A DNA stretch of 33,862 nt from CAZRIE01 sp964600075 (GCA_964600075.1 CAZRIE010000040.1:1-33862), one strand, 5' to 3'. Counted from the stretch's first letter, positions 21,931 to 31,277 are shown. Numbers and translations are program-made. Notes: generated from the letters alone by a model not told the origin.

Positions 21931-23201
21931 TAGAGTAATTTGGCAAGCTTTTCGGTAAGGGCCCTACGGCTGTATTTCTCTATATTTTCTGATTTAGAAA
22001 CAAGATTTTCTTTTCTATAAGCTGCATACCATTCAAGAATGGTATTCTTCAAATCGGAATGCACGGTGTAATCAAATACTTTTCCAGTTTGGGTATCACA
22101 GATAATTTCTCCAGCTTCCCAATTTTTTGGTCCAACCGCCAATATTGGACGTTTCGCAGCCATATATTCGAATAACTTTCCAGGAATAATACCTTTAGTT
22201 TCTTCGGAGTCTATCTCCACCAACAACAAAAGCTGTGATCGCTGTTGCCGGCGTTGCGCCTCGGCATGTGAGCCGTATCCTCTCATCTTAATATACGGCC
22301 CAAGTTCAAAACGATAGAGGCTATCCATAACGTCTTTGCTAACCACTCCCATGAATTCAAGCTGTAGATCACTCCTAAAAACGGTATTTTCTGCTGCCAG
22401 CTGTGATAATACTTTCCAAAGGTTCTTAGGGTTTCTGCCCGTAAGTAGGGATCCGATATGCGATATCGTAAAATCTTTGTCTAAGTCCGCACCTCCTTCA
22501 TACTTAGAATCGTAACCATTCGTGATAACAGAAATAGGTTGTTTTGTTAGCTTTTCGAATTCGTACTTGGTCGTATTGCTTGTGGTAATAATCTTATCGG
22601 CTCCGTTTAAAACCCCATGCTCCAGCGCTTTGTGTTTCTTTTGTGAAGATACCGAGAGTTTTAGTTTTTTATGATAACCGATTGAAGTCCAAGGGTCTCT
22701 AAAATCGGCCATCCACTGTACTTTGTGTTCGTCTTTCAATTGTTGTCCTATTAAATGGACACTATGCGGTGGCCCGGTGGTAATTATCGTGTCGATATTT
22801 TCATTTTTGATTACTCCGGATAAAAATTTCACAGAGGGTTTAACCCAATATTTTCGTGCATCGGGAATGAAAAAATTTCCACGAATCCATAACATGATCT
22901 TTTCTAAAAAAGATTGGTTCTTGGTCTGTATGATACCCGAACTGATACGCTTTGTTTTTCTAGAGGATAAAAATTTAGCTAACCCGTATGGCTCAAATAG
23001 TGGTTGCCTATAGATGGTGATATCTTTTGGAACTTCCCTTAACAAAGAAGTATCTTCAATCGGGTAATGTGGGTTTTCAGGAATGTAGACAATCGGCTCA
23101 ACATGAAAATCACGCAGGTATTTTACGAATTTTAACCATCGCTGAACACCCGGACCACCTGCTGGAGGCCAATAGTAGGTGATTATGAGCGCTTTTTTCA
23201 T
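21930..23201 (-). CDS. GT4-like glycosyltransferase
   Basis: 423 residues with the GT-B plan. The N-terminal Rossmann half opens MKKALIITYYWPPAGGPGVQ, with the glycine-rich acceptor loop. The middle holds TIITTGPPHSVHLIG and WMADFRDPWTSIGY, which are diagnostic of a Bacteroidota clade of GT4-like enzymes. The C-terminal donor half includes ISHIGSLLTGRNPKNLWKVL and the sugar-nucleotide acid region EIDSEETKGIIPGKLFEYMA. It is cytoplasmic or peripheral to the membrane. It lies 50 bp after the YfhO gene and overlaps the flippase start, so it is the middle gene of a three-gene operon. Donor and linkage cannot be read from sequence. Confidence 0.88.
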   Translation of the reverse strand: MKKALIITYYWPPAGGPGVQRWLKFVKYLRDFHVEPIVYIPENPHYPIEDTSLLREVPKDITIYRQPLFEPYGLAKFLSSRKTKRISSGIIQTKNQSFLEKIMLWIRGNFFIPDARKYWVKPSVKFLSGVIKNENIDTIITTGPPHSVHLIGQQLKDEHKVQWMADFRDPWTSIGYHKKLKLSVSSQKKHKALEHGVLNGADKIITTSNTTKYEFEKLTKQPISVITNGYDSKYEGGADLDKDFTISHIGSLLTGRNPKNLWKVLSQLAAENTVFRSDLQLEFMGVVSKDVMDSLYRFELGPYIKMRGYGSHAEAQRRQQRSQLLLLVEIDSEETKGIIPGKLFEYMAAKRPILAVGPKNWEAGEIICDTQTGKVFDYTVHSDLKNTILEWYAAYRKENLVSKSENIEKYSRRALTEKLAKLL

Positions 23202-23251
23202 AAGTGACTATTGGTTGGTATTAAGATTGGGGAATCTCTACAAACTATGTG

Positions 23252-25702
23252 CTAATCATTATTCTTTACTTCTTTCCCATCATTTCTGAAACGATAAAAC
23301 GAAAATCCTATTCCGCCTAAAACGATGAGACCCAAAACGATAGAACTTGCCAAAGTAATTTGGCTTCCCGTTTTTACGACCTCGGGCTCGAACTTGAATT
23401 CAATCGTATGCCGGCCTTCAGGAACTTTCATGCCTCTTAGCGTATAATTTACCTTAAAATGACCTTTCGACTGCCCGTCGATGTAAGCATTCCAGCCTTG
23501 CGGGTAATACATTTCGGAAAACACGGCAATTCCCGCATTTCCATTTTTAGCGGTATATGTTAGATGATTCGGTTTATAATCTGTCAACTCGATAGAAGCT
23601 GTGGAATCTACTTGAAATTCAAAACGATTAAGACCTTTGACCTTTTCAGTGTTAATGATTGCCTCGTTCTTTGTATCCAAGTTTTCCAGAGCGGTTATTT
23701 CTTCATCTGCACTATTAACCTTGGACAATTTATTTACGAACCAAGCGTTCCCGTTGGCTTCGGGATTAACCGCAGGATAGCTCTTACCTTCTTCATCTTT
23801 CTGCACCACATATTTTACATTCAACATGTTCAGCACGTTCATATGGCCTTTATAGATGTGAAAACTGAATAAATCTTCAAGCCCGGCCGGTTTGGCGGCA
23901 TGATAGCCACCAATGGATTGGTGGTAAAAAGAGGTGCTTGCCCCATTGATACCTTCCGCTGGGTTATATACTCTGAAAATATCTTCATCTTCTTTTATCT
24001 GCTGGTCTAAAGGCGTTTCAGGAAAAGGTTGTGCCATTCGCCGTTTAGCAACAAAATCATCCTTGTCTACGTAGCGTAAACCAATGCCGACCAAATCGAA
24101 TACGATTAACGCACCAAGGGTAATAATCGTAAAATTCTCTTTAAACTTGCCTTTTATATAAAACCACATGGCAAGTGCCGCTAAAAAAACGAAAATAAGA
24201 GATCGGAAAAGATCACTATTATAAACAGCCTTACGGTCTGCCTGAATAAGGGAAACCAATTCATCCCCGTAATTTTTTTTAAGGAACTCATCGCTTGCAC
24301 CCACAAAATCAAACATTCCTTTAAAAACAAACAAGGCCACTCCGAGGCCCAAAACGATAAAAAACGAAAGCTTTAGGGCTTTAAGTTTTTGCACTCGCTC
24401 TACAGAAGACCTAAAAAGTTCCCGCAGAGCCAAAACGCTCAATACCGGGACACAAAGTTCTAATATCACCTGTATGGAAGAAACTGCACGAAACTTATCG
24501 TACAACGGAAAATAATCGATCATAAAATCGGTAAGCAAGCTAAAGTTCTTTCCCCAAGAAAGTAACAAGGACATTAATACCCCTCCCAAAAGCCACCATT
24601 TCGTTCTGCCCTTGACTAAAATCAGTCCTAAAATAAAAAGAAAAAATACAATCGCCCCTATGTACGCCGGCCCTGCAACAATAGGTTGGTCACCCCAATA
24701 CAATGGTAATCCGCTTGAAAAGTTCAGTGCCTGGCTACGGGATACGCCCTGATCTAACAGAAAATCAAAACTTTTAGAATTTTCGCCCAGATTTTCTCCA
24801 TTAGACCCCCCAAAAAGTCGAGGCACAAACAAATCTAAAGACTCGGCGATACCATAGCTGTATTGGGTAATATATTCTTTGCTCAAACCATCAATATTCT
24901 CTTTGGTCGAACCATCTGGATTGATCGTCAATTCCGATTTTCCACGGGTACTCCAATCCGCGTATTGTTTCGTGGCCATAAGACTAGTAGCGTTAGCGGC
25001 GATACCTAGACCGACTGCGACTACCAAGATTCCAATGGAAATAGAGTAATGTTTTAATTTTTTCTTTCGGATGGCATCTACCAAATAGGCAGCCCCTAGA
25101 ATCAAAACCAACAACATAAAATAATAGGTCATTTGATAGTGGTTCGCACCGATTTCCAAGGCCATGGCGATAGCTGTCAGTACAAAGCCCCAAAAGTACT
25201 TTTTACGAAAGGTCAAAATAATCCCCCCTAAAAGCATGGGCAAATAACCCAAAGCATGGGCTTTTGCATTATGGCCAACACCAAGGATAATTATCAGATA
25301 GGTAGAAAAACCAAAAGCTAATGCACCTAATACAGCCAATCGATAATCGACCTTTAAACAGCAAAGTAGAATATAAAAACCAATAAAATAGAGAAAAAGA
25401 TAGTCCGCCGGACGCGGTAAAAAACGAATGAGCCTATCTAATTTTTTGACATAATCGTGCGGATAATAAGCACCCAATTGAAAGGTAGGCATACCCCCAA
25501 AAGCACTGTTCGTCCAATACGGTTCTTCGCCCGTACGCTTGCGGAAATCGTTTTGCTCCTTCGCCATACCCGTATATTGTACAATGTCTGACTGCTCGAT
25601 AACCTTGCCCTGAAGTACGGGATGAAAATAGGCCAGAGCTGCAACAACAAAAAGAACGACAACAAAAAAATGTACGAAGAAGGCCTTTAATCCTTTTTGC
25701 AT
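23252..25702 (-). CDS. YfhO-family membrane protein
   Basis: 816 residues. About 13 membrane segments fill residues 8-560, followed by an extracytoplasmic beta-rich domain (about 575-770) and one last membrane segment near 780-800. The sequence YFHPVLQGKVIEQSDIVQYT (25-44) and FGGMPTFQLG (68-77) are typical of the first external loop of YfhO. Family members resemble GT-C glycosyltransferases and help transfer sugars to teichoic or other surface polymers using polyprenyl-phosphate sugars. It leads a minus-strand operon with the GT4-like and flippase genes, and may share its promoter with the DUF4834 gene 215 bp upstream. Confidence 0.88.
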   Translation of the reverse strand: MQKGLKAFFVHFFVVVLFVVAALAYFHPVLQGKVIEQSDIVQYTGMAKEQNDFRKRTGEEPYWTNSAFGGMPTFQLGAYYPHDYVKKLDRLIRFLPRPADYLFLYFIGFYILLCCLKVDYRLAVLGALAFGFSTYLIIILGVGHNAKAHALGYLPMLLGGIILTFRKKYFWGFVLTAIAMALEIGANHYQMTYYFMLLVLILGAAYLVDAIRKKKLKHYSISIGILVVAVGLGIAANATSLMATKQYADWSTRGKSELTINPDGSTKENIDGLSKEYITQYSYGIAESLDLFVPRLFGGSNGENLGENSKSFDFLLDQGVSRSQALNFSSGLPLYWGDQPIVAGPAYIGAIVFFLFILGLILVKGRTKWWLLGGVLMSLLLSWGKNFSLLTDFMIDYFPLYDKFRAVSSIQVILELCVPVLSVLALRELFRSSVERVQKLKALKLSFFIVLGLGVALFVFKGMFDFVGASDEFLKKNYGDELVSLIQADRKAVYNSDLFRSLIFVFLAALAMWFYIKGKFKENFTIITLGALIVFDLVGIGLRYVDKDDFVAKRRMAQPFPETPLDQQIKEDEDIFRVYNPAEGINGASTSFYHQSIGGYHAAKPAGLEDLFSFHIYKGHMNVLNMLNVKYVVQKDEEGKSYPAVNPEANGNAWFVNKLSKVNSADEEITALENLDTKNEAIINTEKVKGLNRFEFQVDSTASIELTDYKPNHLTYTAKNGNAGIAVFSEMYYPQGWNAYIDGQSKGHFKVNYTLRGMKVPEGRHTIEFKFEPEVVKTGSQITLASSIVLGLIVLGGIGFSFYRFRNDGKEVKNND

Positions 25703-25917
25703 AATGGGCTTTATCGGTTGATTCGGCTAAAATAATGAACTTATGCTCCTTCCAAATAAAATTTCGAGTTTTTTGTTCGTAACCGGTCCAAATTCTAGGG
25801 AACAATATCCGACAGCCTATCGAATCTATTGAAGAGGTTTAGCGCGCTTTTACCGGAAGATTATATAACGAATTGTTGGGAGTGTACGCGAAATCACTTT
25901 AGTCAAAATAAGTTACG

Positions 25918-26181
25918 TCATTCAATTTCCTCGAAATCGATATAATCGCCAACCTTTTCGGAAGTAGTGCTTCTTTTATTGGCTTTCTTATCAATGATAA
26001 CCTCCCCCACACGCTCTTCTTGGCCCTTGTTCTGTTGGGTAAATTCGCCAAACTTTTCTTTAAAATGTTCTTCAGTCTTTCGGGCAGCATACCCGAAGAT
26101 TTTCGGCGCGAACATCTTTACCACCATCTTGAAGAGATAGTATACCAGTAAGATTATCAGTATTGTCTTTAGAAATCCCAT
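25918..26181 (-). CDS. DUF4834-type small membrane protein
   Basis: 87 residues with one N-terminal membrane segment (about 4-24, FLKTILIILLVYYLFKMVVK) and a charged cytoplasmic tail ending KVGDYIDFEEIE. This plan and the GDYIDFEEI end fit the DUF4834 family of Bacteroidota, found beside YfhO genes. Function unknown. It precedes the YfhO operon on the same strand with a full -7 box upstream. Confidence 0.75.
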   Translation of the reverse strand: MGFLKTILIILLVYYLFKMVVKMFAPKIFGYAARKTEEHFKEKFGEFTQQNKGQEERVGEVIIDKKANKRSTTSEKVGDYIDFEEIE

Positions 26182-26204
26182 GCTTTTTCTTAAAATAATT
26201 ATAT

Positions 26205-26212
26205 CAAAAATA
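26205..26212 (-). promoter_or_regulatory. -7 box ahead of the DUF4834 gene
   Basis: The complement of 26205-26212 reads TATTTTTG, a full match to TAnnTTTG, 23 bases ahead of the ATG at 26181. It could drive the DUF4834, YfhO, GT4 and flippase genes, though the 215-bp gap before YfhO leaves room for another promoter. Confidence 0.35.
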
Positions 26213-26366
26213 CGATTCTAACGTTGTATTAACAGGGCTGAACTGCTAAAATTAACATAAAGTGGTTTGCAGTGGGCAGTTTGCGGTTAGATTGGGCACT
26301 ATTTAAAGGCAAAAGAAGACCACAAATTACCATTTACTAATTCAAGAAATAACCAAGTACTTAAAA

Positions 26367-27425
26367 ATGAAGTATCTATTCCATCTGATCTTATTTACCT
26401 TTCCACTTATCGCCTCCTCTCAATACACCGATGTTATCAACTCTAACCGTCCCGGCTTATCAGTAGGTGCCTATGCCGTAGGCAAAAACGTAATTCAGCT
26501 CGAAGCTGGACTATTTTACGAACAGAGCGACCATTCACTTTTGAATACGCAAAGTAATATTTGGGGCAGTGATATTTCGCTTCGTTATGGATTACTTTTC
26601 GAACAGTTAGAATTGAATTACGAGGGCACATTTCAAAACCAAAATATCACCTTTTCCGATTTGGGCAGCTCAAGCAGTCTTACAGACTTTTCAAGAAATC
26701 GGTTGGGACTGAAATTTCTGATCTATGACCGCTATAAAGATCCGGAGCGCAACAAACCCAATCTGTACAGTTGGAAAGCGAACTATGGTTTTAAGTTTAA
26801 AAATTTGATTCCATCGATATCCATTTATGGCGGGGCCACCTTTAATTTAGGCGAAAACCCCTTCTATGTAGGTGATCCGACGATTTCTTATCGCGGCATG
26901 GTAGCAACACAAAGTAAACTGACACCTCGTTTTGTTTTGATTACCAATATCGCCTATGACCGGATTACCACAGATTTTCCCGAGTTAAGCTATCTTATAT
27001 CCCTATCTCATGCTTTTCGAAACCCTAAGTGGAGTGCTTTCGTTGAAAACCAAGGTATTCAGAGTGACAGATATTCCGATGTTCTGATTCGAGGTGGTGT
27101 GGCACACCTGTTGACCGATGATCTGCAGGTTGACTTTAACCTCGGGGCAAGTTTCAAAAATACCCCTTCAAGGGTTTTTATAACTATGGGCGCATCGTAT
27201 CGTTTTGATTTTCATAAAGACAAAGTAAAAGCTATAGATGACCAAAATGCTGATGAAAATGGTGGGGCCATCAAGAAAAATGCCATGAAAAAGAAGGATA
27301 AAAAGAAAGGCAATGGTAGCGGTGCCGAAGATATCGACCTAGGGCCTTCAAAAAAACAACTTCGAAAATTGCAAAAGGAAGAGAAAAAGAAGAAGAAAGG
27401 AAACGGGGGGGCTATCGATTTTTAA
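26367..27425 (+). CDS. Outer-membrane beta-barrel (phenol-MetA-like) with Lys-rich tail
   Basis: 352 residues. Residues 1-18 are a signal peptide (MKYLFHLILFTFPLIASS). Residues about 25-280 alternate polar and aromatic residues in amphipathic strands. The start NSNRPGLSVGAYAVGKNVIQ fits the phenol-degradation MetA-type transporter family of outer-membrane barrels, and the barrel ends near ITMGASYRFDF. After it comes a 60-residue tail rich in Lys and Gly (KKKDKKKGNG, KKKKKGNGG), which is unusual for an outer-membrane protein, whose last strand normally closes at the C-terminus. The tail would lie in the periplasm. The gene is probably alone on its transcript; the GNAT-like gene follows after 95 bp. 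Confidence 0.75.
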   Translation: MKYLFHLILFTFPLIASSQYTDVINSNRPGLSVGAYAVGKNVIQLEAGLFYEQSDHSLLNTQSNIWGSDISLRYGLLFEQLELNYEGTFQNQNITFSDLGSSSSLTDFSRNRLGLKFLIYDRYKDPERNKPNLYSWKANYGFKFKNLIPSISIYGGATFNLGENPFYVGDPTISYRGMVATQSKLTPRFVLITNIAYDRITTDFPELSYLISLSHAFRNPKWSAFVENQGIQSDRYSDVLIRGGVAHLLTDDLQVDFNLGASFKNTPSRVFITMGASYRFDFHKDKVKAIDDQNADENGGAIKKNAMKKKDKKKGNGSGAEDIDLGPSKKQLRKLQKEEKKKKKGNGGAIDF

Positions 27426-27520
27426 TCGGACGCAAGTCGACTTTCCTTTGCATAAATTAAGGATGATAATTTTATTCTAACCCTATTTATCCCTAATATT
27501 GACCAAACAAATTAGATGGT

Positions 27521-28642
27521 ATGGTCACCCTTAAAGAAGCGGTTTCTAAAGCTGAACTCAAAGCGTTCGTAAAGTTTCCCTTCTCTCTTTACAAAGCCTC
27601 TGCTTATTGGGTACCCCCTATTATTGCTGACGAACTAGAAACCTTTGACAAAACTAAAAACCCAGCATTTCAAAACGCCGAGGCTTGGTTCTTTTTAGCT
27701 TATAAAAACGAGAAATTGGTCGGTCGCGTAGTGGCCATAATCAATCATCTTGAGGTAGACCAGCAGCAAATCAAAAAAATGCGTTTTGGCTGGTTCGATT
27801 TTATTGATGATCCCGAAGTATCAAAATCCCTGCTAAACAAGGTTGCCGAAATCGGCAGACGGCATGATCTAGATTTTATGGAAGGTCCAGTCGGATTTTC
27901 AAATCTGGATAAAGTTGGGGTACTCACTGAAGGCTTTGACCATATCGGAAGTATGATTACTTGGTACAATTACCCGTATTATGCGAGTCATTACGAACGT
28001 TTCGGGTTCAAAAAAGAAAAAGGGTATGTAGAGAACAAATTTCCGGCAAAAAATGCTGACCCAGCACTGTTTACCAAACTAAACGGACTCATAAAACGTC
28101 GTTACGGACTGCGCGAAATCAATTTTACCAAGACCAAGGAAGTCTTGCCGTTGACGGACAAAATGTTCGACCTCTTTAATGAAACTTATTCAAAACTATC
28201 TTCGTTTGTTCCCATTACGGAAGTACAAAAAGCCTATTTTAAAAAAAAATACATCAGCTTTATCAATCCCGAATACATCAAGTTTATTGTTGATAAAGAG
28301 GATACGCTTATCGCCTTTGCCATCGTGATGCCATCGTTTTCAAACGCTCTACAGAAAGCTAAAGGAAAATTGTTTCCCTTCGGTATTTTCCATCTCCTGA
28401 AAGCCAAAAAATATAATAAGGATGCCCTGTTCTACCTTATTGGTATTCACCCTGAATACCAAAATAAAGGGGTTACGGCCATTATTTTTAATGAATATCA
28501 CAAAACGTTTAATAAAAAAGACATTGAGATGTGTTACCGCACACCCGAATTGGAAGACAACATCGCCATACGTCAAATGTGGAAGCACTTCGATCCGAAA
28601 ATCTTTAAGCGACGTTGTACGTATAAAAAAGGCTTGAATTGA
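27521..28642 (+). CDS. GNAT-like acyltransferase-domain protein
   Basis: 373 residues, no signal peptide. Residues 50-180 include a FLAYKNEKLVGRVVAIIN strand pair and an MEGPVGFSNLDKVGVLTEGF segment; 260-360 hold the second acyltransferase half, with LIGIHPEYQNKGVTAIIFNE as the acetyl-CoA-binding segment (Q-N-K-G-V in place of the usual R-G-x-G-x-A). This is the two-lobed GNAT-like fold of large Bacteroidota proteins. Substrate unknown. Start is ATG at 27521; TAATATTG at 27494-27501 is a near match to the -7 box. It ends at a bidirectional terminator with the convergent alpha-oxoamine synthase. Confidence 0.7.
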   Translation: MVTLKEAVSKAELKAFVKFPFSLYKASAYWVPPIIADELETFDKTKNPAFQNAEAWFFLAYKNEKLVGRVVAIINHLEVDQQQIKKMRFGWFDFIDDPEVSKSLLNKVAEIGRRHDLDFMEGPVGFSNLDKVGVLTEGFDHIGSMITWYNYPYYASHYERFGFKKEKGYVENKFPAKNADPALFTKLNGLIKRRYGLREINFTKTKEVLPLTDKMFDLFNETYSKLSSFVPITEVQKAYFKKKYISFINPEYIKFIVDKEDTLIAFAIVMPSFSNALQKAKGKLFPFGIFHLLKAKKYNKDALFYLIGIHPEYQNKGVTAIIFNEYHKTFNKKDIEMCYRTPELEDNIAIRQMWKHFDPKIFKRRCTYKKGLN

Positions 28643-28691
28643 AAGCTGGATTAGAGATTCTCCATTTCATCAAGTATTTTAAACCGATAAA

Positions 28692-28729
28692 AAAATCCAA
28701 ATTCCAGAAAGTATTGGAATTTGGATTTT
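28692..28729. terminator. Bidirectional terminator
   Basis: AAAATCCAAATTCCA (28692-28706) and TGGAATTTGGATTTT (28715-28729) pair perfectly over 15 bp around an 8-base loop, with A/T runs on both sides. It separates the GNAT-like gene from the convergent alpha-oxoamine synthase. Confidence 0.85.
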
Positions 28730-28766
28730 AATTTATTTTGGATTTTACTAAATCAGAGATTTTGTT

Positions 28767-30026
28767 TTACTCCCCCATCGCAGCAGCAACTGCCGCCGAT
28801 AGTTTCTTATACGTACCATTTTCTAAACGCTCTCGAATCACCGAAAACGCTTGTAAGGTCTCTTCAATATCCTGCAACGTATGGGTCGCGGTTGGAATCA
28901 TTCGGAGCAAAATCAATCCTTTAGGTATTACCGGATAAACAACTATAGAACAGAAGATTCCATAATTTTCACGTAAATCTTTTACTAAAGCCATCGCCTC
29001 GGGTATGCTTCCGTTCAAATAAACGGGGGTCACACAACTATTTGTATCCCCGATATTAAAGCCTTTGTTTTTAAGTCCGTTCTGAAGGGCGTTTACATTT
29101 TCCCAAAGTTTTGCTTTTAATTCAGGTTGTGTACGCAACATATCTAATCGCTTAAGGGCGCCCTTGACATAGATCATGGGGAGCGATTTAGCAAACATCT
29201 GTGAACGGAGATTGTATTTTAGATAATCAATAATTTCTTTATCGGCTGCCAAAAAAGCCCCAATGCTAGCCATCGACTTGGCGAAAGTAGCGAAATAGAC
29301 GTCGATACCATCTTGAATTCCCTGCTCCTCTCCTGCGCCTGCTCCGGTCTTACCCAAAGTACCAAAACCGTGTGCATCATCTACTAATAAACGGAATGTA
29401 TATTTTTCTTTTAGCGCTACAATTTCTTTCAACTTACCCTGCTCGCCGCGCATGCCGAAAACACCTTCTGAGATGACCAAAATACCGCCACCAGTCTGTT
29501 CTGCCATTTTAGTGGCTCGTTCGAGGTTTTTTTCCAAACTCTCCATATCGTTATGCATAAACGTAAAACGTTTGCCCATGTGTAAACGTACCCCGTCTAT
29601 AATACAGGCATGTGAATCGACATCATATACAATAATATCATCTTTACCAACCAAAGCATCGATGGCCGACATAATGCCCTGATATCCAAAATTCAATAAA
29701 TAAGCAGATTCTTTTTGAACGAATTCCGAGAGTTCTTGCTCCAACTGTTCGTGAAAACCAGTGTGACCGCTCATCATTCGAGCACCCATCGGATACGCTG
29801 ATCCGTATTCGGCAGCGACCTCCCCATCAATTTTCTTTATTTCAGGCAAGTTGGCAAGTCCCAAGTAATCGTTGATACTCCATGTAATCACGTCCTTTCC
29901 CTGAAATTTCATCCGGTTAGAAATCGGACCTTCCAATTTTGGAAAAACAAAATATCCTTCCGCTTGTGAAGCCCATTTACCCAATGGCCCCTTGTTCTCG
30001 ATAATTCTGTCAAATAAATCTCGCAT
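28767..30026 (-). CDS. Alpha-oxoamine synthase (candidate cysteate fatty acyltransferase)
   Basis: 419 residues, PLP-dependent fold type I, of the group that includes serine palmitoyltransferase and glycine C-acetyltransferase. These enzymes decarboxylatively join an amino acid to an acyl thioester. Visible motifs are NDYLGLANLPEI (52-63), the PLP ring-stacking His in YDVDSHACIIDG (134-145), DDAHGFGTLG (216-225) and the PLP lysine Lys250 in FATFAKSMAS. In gliding Flavobacteria a member condenses cysteate with a fatty acyl group to make capnine, the sulfonolipid base. A CBS-like PLP enzyme lies directly upstream and could supply cysteate, which favours that role over serine palmitoyltransferase. 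The gene has its own promoter. The fold is certain; the substrate is inference. Confidence 0.85.
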   Translation of the reverse strand: MRDLFDRIIENKGPLGKWASQAEGYFVFPKLEGPISNRMKFQGKDVITWSINDYLGLANLPEIKKIDGEVAAEYGSAYPMGARMMSGHTGFHEQLEQELSEFVQKESAYLLNFGYQGIMSAIDALVGKDDIIVYDVDSHACIIDGVRLHMGKRFTFMHNDMESLEKNLERATKMAEQTGGGILVISEGVFGMRGEQGKLKEIVALKEKYTFRLLVDDAHGFGTLGKTGAGAGEEQGIQDGIDVYFATFAKSMASIGAFLAADKEIIDYLKYNLRSQMFAKSLPMIYVKGALKRLDMLRTQPELKAKLWENVNALQNGLKNKGFNIGDTNSCVTPVYLNGSIPEAMALVKDLRENYGIFCSIVVYPVIPKGLILLRMIPTATHTLQDIEETLQAFSVIRERLENGTYKKLSAAVAAAMGE

Positions 30027-30049
30027 TTGTTTAGCTTAAGTTCTGTCTA

Positions 30050-30057
30050 CAAAAGTA
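30050..30057 (-). promoter_or_regulatory. -7 box of the alpha-oxoamine synthase gene
   Basis: The complement of 30050-30057 reads TACTTTTG, a full match, 23 bases ahead of the ATG at 30026 and downstream of the terminator at 30096-30125, so the gene can be expressed separately from the CBS-like gene. Confidence 0.4.
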
Positions 30058-30095
30058 TGATTTTCGGGGCAACATTCATAAAATATTTATGCTCC

Positions 30096-30125
30096 AAAAA
30101 AAAACAACGACTCCAAGAATCGCTG
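30096..30125 (-). terminator. Terminator after the CBS-like gene
   Basis: On the minus strand CAGCGATTC (30125-30117) pairs with GAGTCGTTG (30113-30105) with two G-U wobbles, loop of three, then nine T (30104-30096). It lies 26 bp after the CBS-like stop codon. Confidence 0.7.
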
Positions 30126-30151
30126 CTTTTCCTATTTTTATGCTACATCGA

Positions 30152-31195
30152 TTATTCTTTGATGTACTGTATTTTTTGTGTTTCTTCCTCTATTTTGGTA
30201 TCGAAAAAACCTTGATTTTCCATCCATTGGTCACTATATATCTTGCTCATATAGCGAGAGCCATGATCTGGGAAAATAACAACGACATTATCTGTTGGTT
30301 TGAATTTGCCTTGTTCGTTCAACTGTTTTATGGCCTGCATAACGGCACCACTTGTATAACCAGCAAAAATACCTTCAGTTTTTGCAATTTCACGTGCCGT
30401 GTGGGCACTTTCGGAATCCGTGACCTTTATAAACTGATTGATAATATCAAAATCGGTAGCTGCAGGGATCAGGTTTTTACCCAATCCCTCGATGCGATAG
30501 GGGTATATTTCCTTTCTATCGAATTCACGTGTCTCGTGATATTTCTTTAAAACGGAACCAAAAGCGTCAACGCCGATCACCTTGATGTCGGGGTTTTGCT
30601 CTTTCAAGTACCTGGCTGTACCCGAAATAGTGCCTCCAGTGCCGCTACAAGCCACCAAATGTGTTATTTGACCACCGGTCTGCTCCCAAATTTCGGGTCC
30701 GGTACTGGCGTAGTGGGCATCAATATTAAGTTCGTTGAAGTATTGGTTGATGTAGATAGATCCCTTTGTTTCTTGATGCAACCTTTTGGCTACTTCATAA
30801 TATGATCTTGGGTCGTCCGCACTAACGTGGGCAGGACAAACATAAACGGTAGCACCCATGGAGCGCATCATGTCTATCTTGTCTTTCGAAGATTTTGAAC
30901 TTACTGCCAAAATACAATTGTAACCCTTAATGATACTCACCATAGCGATACTAAAACCAGTATTGCCAGAGGTTGTCTCTATAATAGTGCTGTCTTCGTT
31001 CAAGATACCTTTACGCTCGGCCTCTTCGATGATGTGCACCGCGATACGATCCTTTGATGAGTGTCCTGGATTGAACGACTCGACCTTGGCGTAAAAATTG
31101 CCGGTGAAGCCTTTGGTAATCTTATTAAGTTTAACCAGGGGAGTATTACCTACGAGTTCGAGTATGCTGTTGTAAGCCTTGATCTTCTTTTCCAT
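30152..31195 (-). CDS. CBS/cysteine-synthase-like PLP enzyme (candidate cysteate synthase)
   Basis: 347 residues from the ATG at complement 31193-31195; an in-frame TTG nine codons upstream is less likely. Fold type II PLP enzyme: LELVGNTPLVKLNKI (12-26), PLP lysine Lys48 in FNPGHSSKDRIA, the substrate Asn loop TTSGNTG (74-80), and the phosphate-binding SGTGGTISG. Residues that resemble cystathionine beta-synthase more than CysK are YINQYFN and, near the end, YMSKIYSDQWMENQGFF. The usual PGGSxKDR is replaced by PGHSSKDR. There are no regulatory CBS domains. It makes a sulfur or sulfonate amino acid by beta-replacement; cysteate is suggested by the adjacent alpha-oxoamine synthase. Cystathionine or cysteine synthesis are the alternatives. 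Confidence 0.85.
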   Translation of the reverse strand: MEKKIKAYNSILELVGNTPLVKLNKITKGFTGNFYAKVESFNPGHSSKDRIAVHIIEEAERKGILNEDSTIIETTSGNTGFSIAMVSIIKGYNCILAVSSKSSKDKIDMMRSMGATVYVCPAHVSADDPRSYYEVAKRLHQETKGSIYINQYFNELNIDAHYASTGPEIWEQTGGQITHLVACSGTGGTISGTARYLKEQNPDIKVIGVDAFGSVLKKYHETREFDRKEIYPYRIEGLGKNLIPAATDFDIINQFIKVTDSESAHTAREIAKTEGIFAGYTSGAVMQAIKQLNEQGKFKPTDNVVVIFPDHGSRYMSKIYSDQWMENQGFFDTKIEEETQKIQYIKE

Positions 31196-31255
31196 AAATG
31201 GATGTCTAGTTTTGGGAATCAACGAAACGTATATGTGATTCGTGTATTCTTAGTG

Positions 31256-31263
31256 CAAAATTA
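31256..31263 (-). promoter_or_regulatory. -7 box of the CBS-like gene
   Basis: The complement of 31256-31263 reads TAATTTTG, a full TAnnTTTG match, in the gap after the S9 peptidase gene and about 60 bases ahead of the ATG at 31195. No clear -33 element. Confidence 0.4.
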
Positions 31264-31277
31264 CTAAATTTTTTGAA

